Source of the DNA: Agapanthus africanus
Lineage: Eukaryota > Streptophyta > Magnoliopsida > Asparagales > Amaryllidaceae
Direction: 5' to 3'
DNA: 64,000 nucleotides
NCBI GenBank assembly: GCA_030015575.1
Contig: CM057339.1
Location: 695,900,761-695,964,760, forward strand
In this document: positions 54,971 through 64,000 of the stretch, piece by piece
How positions within the stretch are numbered: the stretch's first letter is position 1
How the letters are laid out: every line of letters starts with the position of its first letter
Program-made: the position numbers and the translations under genes
The notes under the pieces: generated by a model
The model's database searches: none
Told to the model about the DNA's origin: nothing
The model's input: the letters and a program-made list of their open reading frames with translations, nothing else

Positions 54971-56530
54971 TTGGGTTGACATTAGCATCGCTACACTGGA
55001 ATATGGTACCAGGAGCGAATCATCATCTGTCATGAGTTGATTTGGGGATTTTGGTTTTTTGTTTGCCATCTGCATTGCTGCACTGGAATAATGCCAGGAG
55101 CAACTCATCATTTTCCCCGAGAGGATTTGGGGATTTGATTTTTTTTGGACGGCATCTGTATTCTGCACTAGAATAATGCCAGGAGCAACTGATCATTTGC
55201 CCCGGGAGGATTTGGGAATTGGTTTTTGATTGGCATCAGTATCGCTACACTGAATATGGTACCAGGAGCGAATCATCATTTGCCATTGCCCGTTGGGGAG
55301 CGATGGTTTGGGAGACAGGTTTAGGTCCCTATCACCTAAGACTTTTCAATTTTGTGAGCCGTAAGGGTCTCACAAAGCATTTCCTCCCTGCGGGTCGTAA
55401 GGATCCTGTAAGTGCATTTTCTCCTTAGGAGTCGTGGGGACCCTAAGTGTGTTGCTCCTTTGTGAGTCGTAAGGATCTCACGCGGGAATTTTCTCCTCAC
55501 AAATTTGAGAGGACTTTGCAAGTGAATTTCATCTCTTTTTCATGAGTTTGCACCCTTTCGGGTTTTCACAAACTCGCCGGCAGTCCTGCTGTTCTTACTC
55601 ACGGAGCCCTTTCGGGTTTTCATCCGTACCCATTTTGTTTGTGGGCATACCCTTTTTTCTGAATCTTCATCGCCGGTGGGACTTTGAATGTGGTCTCGCC
55701 GGCAGGACTTGGGAGGGATTGGGATCGTTTTAAGCCCGTGGATTGTATACAGTTTTGCAGGATGTATGATCCAGACCGTAGGGTCGGAAAAATTTTGGGG
55801 CTTTGTTGGCGCCTGTATCGCTGCACTGGAATATGATACCAGGAACAACTCATCATTCGCCGTTGGGGCATGGGATTTGGAATTTGGTTGGCGTCTGTAT
55901 CGCTGCACTGGAATATGGTACCATGAGCGACTCATCATTCGCCACTTAGGGATTTGGATTTTAGGCGGCGTCTGCATCGCTGCACTGGAATATGGTACCA
56001 GGAGCGACTCATCATTCACCATTTCCTATTGGGAAGCGATGGCTTAGGAGACAGGTTTAAATCCCTATCACCTAAGGCTTTTCAATATTATGGGCCGCGA
56101 GGGTCCCATAAAAGCATTTTCTCCCTACGAGTCGTAAGGATCCCGTAGGTGCATTTTCTCCTTAGGAGTCGTGAGGACCCCCAAGTGTGTTTTTCCTTTG
56201 TGAGTCGTAAGGATCCCACGAAGGCATTTTCTTATGAGTCCTAAGGATCTCGCAAGCTTTGTTCTCCTCATGTATCGTGAGGACACATGAGTGGGTCTTT
56301 CCAATGGAGCATAATTCCAAAGGCCGAGACCGGCCGCTGTATTGGTGATTGTAGTGGGGCATGAGTGTGATGAGAATTATTTGAGCCCGTGGATTGTATA
56401 CGGTAGTCAATTTGGGGACTAACCATAGGGCAGGAAGAATTTTAGGAAATTGGATTTTGGTTAGCGTCTCCATCGCTGCACTGGAATATGGTACCAAGAG
56501 CGACTCATCATTCGCCGTTGTTTTGTGTTT
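54971..56530. repeat. ~85-bp CTGCACTGGAATATGGTACCAGGAG repeats and spacers
   Basis: At least eight copies of a unit with ATCGCTGCACTGGAATATGG and AGGAGCGACTCATCATT occur at about 54980, 55065, 55152, 55228, 55810, 55890, 55972 and 56465. They are interspersed with the GTCGTGAGGATCC repeats (55340-55530, 56090-56290) and two GCCCGTGGATTGTATAC motifs (about 55735 and 56390). This matches the modules of 50500-51300. No gene is seen. Confidence 0.75.
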
Positions 56531-56816
56531 TTTTTTGTTTTCGTTTTCGTTTTTTTTGTTTTATCGCGATTGCTCTATCATTTCAGCTTTTCTTATCGCG
56601 AAGGTCGCGATTGCCCTATCATTTCGGCTTTTATTCGCAGTTTCCCTATCATTTCGGCTTTATTTTTCATCTTTATTTTACTCGCTGATTTTTTATTGCG
56701 AGTTGCCCCATCATTTTGGCTTTTCTTCTTATTTATTTATTTACACTTTCCTTTTTTTTATTTATACATTTTTTTACATTCCCAGTTTAACGACTCAGAT
56801 TTCGACTGTTCCCAGT
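56531..56816. repeat. CGCGA / ATCATTTCGGCTTT repeats near gag end
   Basis: Pyrimidine-rich DNA with four copies of CCYATCATTTYGGCTTTT spaced by CGCGATTGC or ACTCGCTGATTTT, parallel to 50280-50530. It starts right where gag similarity stops. The plus-strand frames 56394-56936 are in this low-complexity DNA. Confidence 0.7.
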
Positions 56817-58794
56817 TTAATGACGTGGTGGTCGAATGTTTTCAGAGAAAGGCATATGTCCGAGAGAATCAGTTTCACGAAGGATTTCGGTCTCCGTTTG
56901 TATGAAATTGGCAGTCGCAGCTTTACTGTTTGTTAACTCGCCTTTAGACAGTTCTATCTCTCATGCCTTGTATTGCTTTTCGACCCAATCTTTGAAGACG
57001 AAGCAGTCCTCAATAACATGACCTATCACTCTGTGATAGGGGCAGTATTTGGGGTCGTCGGTCATATTCGCTTCCTGCGGTCTTTTTGACTCTGGCAGTT
57101 GTAGACCGTTCCTTAGGGCGTCTTTGAATATTTTACGGATTTTTTCCCTTCTGAAGGAATAGACCTTATCCAGCTTCACTTTCAATGGAGATTCTCCTCT
57201 CTCTCTGATCACTGGCTTCCGAGGCCGGTTGGCATTAGGCCCGCTCATCCCTGGCTTATTTCGGTTAGCCGAAGTGTTGAAAGATTCAGAATCATTGGAG
57301 TTTTCGCCTTTGCGATTTTCGTCTTTTCGGTTTCTCCCGGACCTATTGTTATTTTGGGAATCCGAGAAGGACTCCTGCTTTGAGCGCTCCAGCATCTGAA
57401 CTTTCCAGGTCAGCTCTTGAATTGTTTTGAGACCCGCGGTGCATAGAAACGGGGCCCTCCAATTGTTGATATTTCCGACAAGGAGACTGACATATTAGTT
57501 CTGCTCTATCGGTGGTTCACATTTGACGGAGAGATTGTGCCATCAAGTTATAAAATCCGTGCTTCTTTCGTTGTTCTTTGGCTTGGTCCTTACGAGCTCG
57601 GCAATGGTGATCTTATCGTTGACTTTTATGAACCTCTGCTGAAACAGAGACTCCATTTGGACGAAAGTTGTGACGGAGCCATCCGGTATGCTCGCGTACT
57701 AGTCGAAAGCAATGTAGGCCAAGCTATTAACGAACTGGCGGAGGAGAAGCGCGTCATTGCCCCCAGTATTCCCTCATGAGGCTTTAAAGTGGGTGATGTG
57801 ATGATTCGCATTTCCCTTCTCATAGAATCTTCCGAATTTAGGGATGACATAGCCGCTAGGAAATTCTACCATATCATAATGAGCAGGATATGGTCTCCCG
57901 CTACTACTAACATCTTTTTGCGCTTCAGCTTTGGCTACCAATGTTTTGACTTTTTCGGTAGCCAAATCCATGATTTGATCTTGAGTTAGCGGGCTACTGT
58001 CATCGGTAGCCAAAACATTTCCCGAGATAGGACGTGGCCGATTTTCATGCGGTCCGCCCACTTTTGGATTTGAAAGAATAGGCGTCGGCTGGAAGGGTCT
58101 TCATTACCTTCCAGAGGAGGCTGGTCTTGGAATGTGACAACCATATTCACACCAGATTGGATTTGAGATGCGGTGGCCCCATCCTTGCTTTTGCTGCGAA
58201 GGTTGTGATATAGACGGTGTGGATAACGCATTCAGCCATTCTTTCGTCACTGGCAGCTGGTTTCGCGGAGTGGTTTAGGCTTTGGAAATTCATAAATTTT
58301 AACATGCCCAGAGCCCTAGCCCTTTTGTTGGCTCTGTATCTGAGCCGCTTCTGCCTCAGCTTCTCTGCCTTGAGCACTTGGCAGGCTTCGGCTCTTCGGG
58401 AAGCCGCCATAGGCCGAGTGATGGGGAGTCTTGAGAAGACATCTGACCATTTGTCCGTCGAAGGTATTGCATGGGTTTGCCTACGACGTCTAGCAACTTC
58501 TTTTATTCTGACGGCTTTTCCCTCAGCTGGGACCATGGAGAGCCGTTTGAACACCGACTCGCGTTTAGGTTGGGGCGCCCTTGAGATCACCACATTTGGC
58601 CTTTTGCCTTTCGAGGCCGGTTTGTCGGTTACCGGAGCTTGAAGATCCGGAATGGCGTTAGCTGGCATGAACAGAATAGAGCCAAACTGTAGCAGCGGCT
58701 CCTCCCACTGTCGCCCAAGACTGCCCGGGAGGACCGTCCTGGAGTCCATCTTCATCGTGTAGAAGATGGGAGCTGAGTTCATCTTTGGAGACAT
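56817..58794 (-). pseudogene. gag: Tat-like Gag, degenerate
   Basis: The start is the ATG at 58794 (MSPKMNSAPIFYTMK). The first ~215 codons include a basic region (REVARRRRQ-like, KLRQKRLRYRANKRARALG). Frameshifts near 58150 and 58050 then follow. Next come IMDLATEKVKTLVAKAEAQ, SGYVIPKFGRFYEKGNANHHITHF, a retrotransposon gag domain with several stops (LLLRQFVNSLAYIAFD, FQQRFINVNDKITIAEL), then a Ser/Asn/Arg linker and the distal motif DPKYCPYHRVIGHVIEDCFVFKDW. A stop at 56961-56963 interrupts the tail, which is readable to 56817. There is no protease or RT after it. The product would have packaged element RNA. Confidence 0.8.
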
Positions 58795-58910
58795 CGTTGA
58801 AAATTGATTGCTTGGAAAACTGCATGAAAGAGCATTATTTTAGTATAAATATAGATATGTATATAGATTGAGTTCGCATGAATGTTTAACCCGAAATATG
58901 GGAGGAGTGA

Positions 58911-58930
58911 TGGTCCCACCGGGCGTGCCA
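58911..58930 (-). other. Tat-like primer-binding site
   Basis: Five nucleotides after the 5' LTR end, the minus strand reads TGGCACGCCCGGTGGGACCA. This has the TGG start and GC-rich form expected for pairing to a tRNA CCA end. I do not assign the tRNA with confidence. Confidence 0.7.
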
Positions 58931-58935
58931 GAATC

Positions 58936-59816
58936 TGTAGGGTGTTTTTCGTCACCCCATTGAGATGGTAATACGCCCGCGCATGTCGGGCATACTACAG
59001 ATTCCCTTTTCCTAGGGTAGGCGGGGGTTTATTGATCGTGGGGATCCGAATCTCCGGCAGCCGCGGACTAAGCTGCCGTTAATTACCCCTCGCCTTTGGA
59101 GCGAGGGAACCTCCGATTAACGGGTTAAACTGGACATGCGAACTCAATGTGCAGTGTTGTGTTTTGAATGGGTTTTGGGTATATCAGGGGTCCCGCAGAG
59201 TTTTTACGGGGGTCCTGCTAACCGGATAGTTTCTAACGGGAACAGTGTGGTGGAGTATGTGTGTGTGTGTATAAAAAGGGAAAGGGCATCCAAAGGATGC
59301 GTGGGAGAAGGCGCCAGCGCCCCACGTGTCAGGCATGCGGGCGCTGTGCACCAGAGCGCCAGCGCTTGGGCATTGGCGCTAGCGCCTCACGTGCCCGGCA
59401 CATGGGCGCTCGAGCGCTAGTTCTATGGACGCTCGGGCGCTTGTTCTTTGGGCGCTAGCGCCTAACGTGCCTGACACATGGGCGCTCGAGCGCTAGCGCC
59501 TCACGTGCCCAGCACGTGGGCGCTCGGATGCTAGCGCCTTGGGCGCTAGCGCCTCACGTGTCCGCCACGTGGGCGCTGAGGCGCCGGCGCTCTGGGCGCG
59601 GGCGCTCTGGGCGCGGGCGCTCTGGGCGCTAGCACTTTGGGTGCTAGCGAAAGGAGGGGATTTTACCCCAGAAACAGGAGTTAACTCCAAAATGAGGATT
59701 TTGAGTGGAGTTAAACTCCAAAAGATTTAGATTTAGAGTCAAACTCCTAAGGATCTGGATTAGGAGTTAAACTCCTTAAAAATCTTGAGAGATTCTTCTC
59801 TCTTGAGTCATGGATC
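58936..59816 (-). repeat. Tat-like 5' LTR, 3' part
   Basis: It matches the 3' LTR from 51840 onward. The LTR is cut at 59816 by the copia LTR, and about 640 bp of it should reappear to the right of the window. It includes the GCGC-rich block at 59305-59650. The plus-strand frames 59136-59730 are within the repeat. Confidence 0.82.
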
Positions 59817-61992
59817 TGTTAGTTATATGTATGCCTTAGAGGCCATTACTGTACATACGATGTATATTGTAGTAGATGCTTGGACATATATAGGGAGGAC
59901 TTTCTTGCACGACATGATAGTATGCTATCTGGTTGCTATTTATCTTAACATGTACTCTGATTGTCTTTATGTTACATGTTGATAAATCCCTCAGGACGAG
60001 TACTTGACTATCAGGACTATTATGCAGATCATACTAGTGGGGATAGTGTAGTCGCTAAGTACATCCTTCAAATGTTCCTAGTCGTAGGTGTATTAAGACA
60101 GGGCATCGATATACCAGAGTAAACTAGCATATAGCTTCTCGACCCATGTAGATGGGCGATGGATAATCCCATATCCATTGGTGTTTGACATCAGAGACGG
60201 TATACGGGTGCTCAGTGGAGACTGGGTACACTGGACGGACTCGCCGAGAACTCCCAGATGGTATTATACCTCACGTCAGATGGCAGTTCTCTGGTGACAC
60301 TGATACAGGTTAGTCTGTAGACCCGAGATCGTCATAGAGTCTTGTGTGATTCCTACTGTGCTTTGATTTCCACCTTACCACGTTCAAGAGAACGTGCAAA
60401 ACGGTGGCTTTTGGGTACAGTCCCGAATCACATGGAGGTAATGAGCGATAGGAGGGGTTTCGTCTCTCCCGATATTAGGGGTTGATGTTGCGCTGTGCTC
60501 GATTGGCTATAACAGGAAGTCCTTGGCCAAGGCTGCTTCAGAGATATACTGGTAAGTGTTATCAGTAGTTTCTCGACCCGTTATGAGCCTCATATCGACA
60601 TGAATTATCGAGTTACCGGGGTCTGGCGTTTACCACCTAGACGAGATATGCGACATATCAGACGAAGAGTCCGGACTGTACGGTAGTGTTACTGATTGGA
60701 TTCACTGGATTGCGAGAAGTCTTGCTTGTTGATCTTCTGATCGCTCAATACCCGGGTGGCCGTTACGTTTAGCAGACCGCTTGCGGCTTGTGGGTGTTTG
60801 ATATGATCATCACCTACTGCCGGCGTATTGACGAGTCTTTAGAGTCCTACACAAGGGTTTACTGGCTCAAGTGAAACGGAGTAGGATCATATTTGTGATA
60901 TATGTGGGACCGAGATTAATACGATATGTGATACCGTATTCTATTCTCGCGATTTGTATCATTGGTCGGTTATATGCCATATAGCCGGGTTATCGGATCA
61001 AGTGTTGATTCGATAAGTTGTTACACAAGATATTAGTCGGTTATAGCCGGATTATTAAATCAAGAGTTGATTTAATAATTTAATGTATAATTATATATTA
61101 GATATATTACATTACACTAACTAGTATTAGCTCACTTAAGATTTCTTTTCTCACTAGATTGTGCACATTGTATATATGTGATATTTGCAAGTGTACATGT
61201 TTGTGTCATGCTTGATGATACATACAAGATGGGTGTATGAGACTTAAACCATATTAAGGTTAAATTAGGGTTTATTTATTTCTTAATGAATAACAAAGGA
61301 GAGAAGACTTGGTCAATATTGTCAAGCTTTCATGAAACTTGTAGAAACATTGACAAAGTCCACTCTTTTGTCATTCCTTAAGATATTACTTAACCCAACC
61401 CCTAACCTTATAGCTTGGTTAATTCTCTACATGAGTTAAGCATGAGGACTTAACTCACCCATGGTTACATAATTCATTTGGATGAATTATTGACTTGAGT
61501 TCATCTTCTTCTTCTTCATCCTCAAAAGCTTTCTAGCTCTAATGGAGTTATGAGAAAAAGTGTGAGAAAATCAATTCTAAAGCGAGCCCATTTCCTACAT
61601 TATCATCCTCTATTACTTGCCATTTAGTATAGGGTGTTCTCTTCACAAAGTTCAAGACCTAGTGAAGGAATAGCTTGAGGTCTCCTCGACGTAGATCATC
61701 TTCGGCCTCGAAGGCATCGAAGCAAGCTTGTTCGTTTCTTCATGGGAGCCTCTCTAGAGTCCGGAGTTCACGATCGCAGCGAATGGGACTACTACATGGA
61801 GCTATTGAAGTGAAGAACCGGTCTACAAAGGTTGTATTCCTTGCTCACCTTACTTATGCAAAGTTGTTTGCATTACTTTCCGTCGATTTCTAGTATACGA
61901 TTCTTAGTTAGGGTTAGATAAAACGGTAAATTTTTGAATCCGGCATGGACGATGCCTCCCGAAACCTTGCTGCCGTCTTAGGTAACCCTGCA
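59817..61992 (+). mobile_element. Complete copia-family LTR
   Basis: It starts TGTTAGTTATATG after GGATC (59812-59816) and ends GTAACCCTGCA, 2176 bp in all. It is followed by a tRNA-Met primer-binding site, so it is the 5' LTR of a plus-strand element that continues beyond the window. It is the reference for the LTR fragments at 1-6926 and a relative of the LTRs at 37260 and 45227. Frames inside it show no domain. Confidence 0.9.
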
Positions 61993-61993
61993 G

Positions 61994-62006
61994 TGGTATC
62001 AGAGCC
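61994..62006 (+). other. Primer-binding site, initiator tRNA-Met
   Basis: TGGTATCAGAGCC is placed one nucleotide after the LTR end, exactly as in the copia element at 39298. Confidence 0.92.
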
Positions 62007-64000
62007 ATGCTAGAAATTAATACGGATTTTGTTAAGATTACGAAACCGAAATACTCCGAAACCTGCATCGCCAAAACCTGCTTGCTGTAGATTTTAAAAG
62101 GTTGTCAAATTTTTTTTTTAAACAAGTACAGAGTGATATATGGGATATAACATGAACACTAACAAAATTTGAGGCAATTTGGTGAAAACTGGGCCGAGCA
62201 CAACCATGCCAATCTCGGCCAAATCTGAGCCCCCCCTCTAATTTTTTTCAGGGTTCAAGTGACTGGGTTTTGGTGTTTCAGGTGTTGTTTATTTTTGCTA
62301 ATTTTGCCTGTGATGTAATTTTACACTATAAGCAATTCGGAGTGTTTCGTATTCGTAGTTTTAACATTGTTTCGAGTTATTCACATATTGTCTAGGCGAA
62401 GTTAAAAAGTTCGATCGAATGTCAAAAACCTATTTTTCCAAGTTTAACGTATTCGAAAAAAGATGCAAGTGATTCTTTGGACCCTCTAGAAGAACGTAAA
62501 CCTTAACTCGATTATGTGGCCGCCAAAACCGCCACTGAACCCTAGGGTTTGTGGTAGTTTAGCGTTGTCACATGTGAGGCGTTGGTTTGACACTTCTACG
62601 GCTGGTTCATAGGTACTGCGGCATCTTCTTGGTATTATTAAAGCTGTGCTCAAGTGTTGAGCTGTCGGGAAATTACGGGACTTTGATGAATTGATCGAAG
62701 AGTTTATCGTCGTCCGGATATTATGTGATGCGATAAAATATTAGGAATCCACAAGTAGTTATGAGATAACTAGAATGAATGTTATAAATCTAGCAGTTTA
62801 GTCTCAAATGATTGGTTACCACGGGATTTTGATGTGATCAAAAGTCCGTCGCAATCACGTAGTGTACGCGGATACTCGCCGGGTAAACATAATAGATAGC
62901 CATGCCCCATATCCCCGACCAAGTGACTGTAGGAGAACCCCGTCGCCAAAAGCATCCGTTCGGGTGCTCGCGGCAGCGGTGTTCCGCCTTAATGCACTTC
63001 GTCGACGGCATCGGGGGGTGCGGCCGTCTACTAAAGTTTTCGACGAGCATTTGATCAGGATGTCGGGAATCTTGTTGAATTGCCTGACTAGATATTGATT
63101 TTTTTTTCTAGATCGAGACAAAAATGCAGGGTATATAATTGTTAGGCATGCGATGTCTAAGGAATTCATTTGGTTAGGCATGCGTGTCTAAGGTGGTTGC
63201 GGATTCCAACTGTTGTTGTTTTTCACTTTCTTTTCTGCGACCGTAACTGTAATATGTGGTGTATCGCCGGTTTCGCTGCTATATGTCAACGACAACTGTG
63301 ATATGCATATTTACTTACGTTGATGACATGTGCTGTTATGTGTTGCTGGGATATGTTATATTGGATCGTCATGATTGAATAGCCAAGGGTTTTATGTGAG
63401 ATGAGAGTTTTTCATTTTTATTCATGTAAAATTCATTGTATGTAATATTCTTTTATTGGGGTACTTCCGGGTTGAGGATGATGTCACCATTGTATATTAT
63501 TTACTTTTCCGCATTAGGATAGACCCAAGGCGGGGAGCACAAGTAACCGGGTTCTAGGGTCCAGTGGGAGACCATCTCGAGGTGTCGAGACCGAGTCTCG
63601 TAACTCTAGAATTGGTAGGGTTACTTGCCGCTCTCGTAGGGGTCTAGGGATGTGGGTTTGGCTATTCATCCCGACCGTGGAATCCGTGTTTTATACAGGC
63701 TTAATTTAAAACACGGAAATCCTAGTATATCCAATATTTCATATGTTGTTTTCTGCTGCGTTATCTGTGACGTGATCATTTGATATATTGATGAGATGAA
63801 TAAAGGATATTGTATATATGATATATTATATAGACGTTGCTTATGTTTTACACCCGCGCTAGCACTGCCCCGCTCTGCCGTTAGTTACCTAACCTAACGG
63901 TGCACGAGGGGACATCGAGGCGAATGCAGATGGTATAAGCGTACGTTGTATTTATCTGTGATATTTAGGTAACTTAAAATGATGGAACTTTATTAATGGG
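62007..64000 (+). other. Leader of the right-hand copia-family element
   Basis: This is non-coding leader sequence. The block GATAGACCCAAGGCGGGG..GGGTCTAGGG..GGCTATTCATCCCGACCGTGGAATCCG (63517-63690) and the TTTTACACCCGCGCTAGCACTGCCCCG.. block (63846-63875) align with 39990-40160 and 40290-40320 of the copia element. Gag should begin beyond the window. The frames at 62838-63181 have no domain. Confidence 0.75.

Larger units (their letters stand above)
51840..59816 (-). mobile_element. Tat-like Ty3/gypsy element lacking pol
   Basis: This minus-strand element has a 3' LTR (51840-53383), polypurine tract, repeat-rich untranslated region, gag remnant and primer-binding site, and most of a 5' LTR (58936-59816) that is interrupted by a copia LTR at 59817. 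Protease, RT, RNase H and integrase are missing altogether between gag and the untranslated region. It inserted into the integrase end of an older relative. It must have depended on other elements for movement, or lost pol after insertion. Lineage is inferred from the gag motif CPYHRVIGHVIEDC and the LTR style (TGTTGGGG...). Confidence 0.82.

Noticed and set aside
56394..56936. Plus-strand 180-codon hydrophobic frame
   Set aside because: Composed of Phe/Ser/Leu codons from a pyrimidine-rich repeat tract and antisense gag; the apparent membrane segments are compositional.

Overview
This is a plant nuclear heterochromatin window made almost entirely of nested LTR retrotransposons and their satellite-like untranslated regions. 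I see no host protein-coding gene, rRNA, functional tRNA or CRISPR array. The plant assignment rests on the element lineages: Athila and Tat-like Ty3/gypsy elements, a chromodomain Ty3/gypsy element of Tekay/Del type, and a Ty1/copia element. It is supported by primer-binding sites matching initiator tRNA-Met and tRNA-Asp. I cannot name a species. Lineage names are from remembered protein motifs and are inferences.

Layout. 1-6926 is a stack of four LTR copies of one copia-related family in alternating orientation, including a solo LTR (1587-3801) with a perfect ATAAG target duplication. 6927-8870 is a truncated chromovirus-like LTR. 8871-9458 plus 21365-23190 is a truncated copia leader and LTR on the minus strand, split by a nearly intact Athila element (9459-21364, minus, perfect CCCGG duplication). 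23191-26343, 37106-37259 and 47266-51839 are pieces of an old Tat-like element's repeat-rich region and the end of its pol. Two elements have inserted into one ~150-bp repeat array there: the chromovirus (26344-37105, minus) and the copia element (37260-47265, plus). 51840-59816 is a second, younger Tat-like element (minus) that keeps gag but has lost pol; its 5' LTR is interrupted at 59817 by another copia LTR and leader that run off the window.

Two observations stand out. First, the chromovirus coding region is interrupted by three short AT-rich segments (70, 76 and 68 bp) with GT...AG ends (one donor mutated to GA). Removing each one restores the gag-pol reading frame exactly. They look like true introns in an LTR retrotransposon, and retention of the second would end translation after Gag. 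Second, a 45-nt block with hairpin potential is 41/45 identical between the leader of the Athila (Ty3) element and the leader of the copia (Ty1) element, although the two are otherwise unrelated.

Approximate insertion order: the old Tat-like element and the oldest LTRs first; then the chromovirus, the copia element and the younger Tat-like element; then the copia LTR at 59817; and Athila most recent, with nearly identical LTRs, no frameshift in gag-pol and only four in-frame stops. All other coding regions are decayed.
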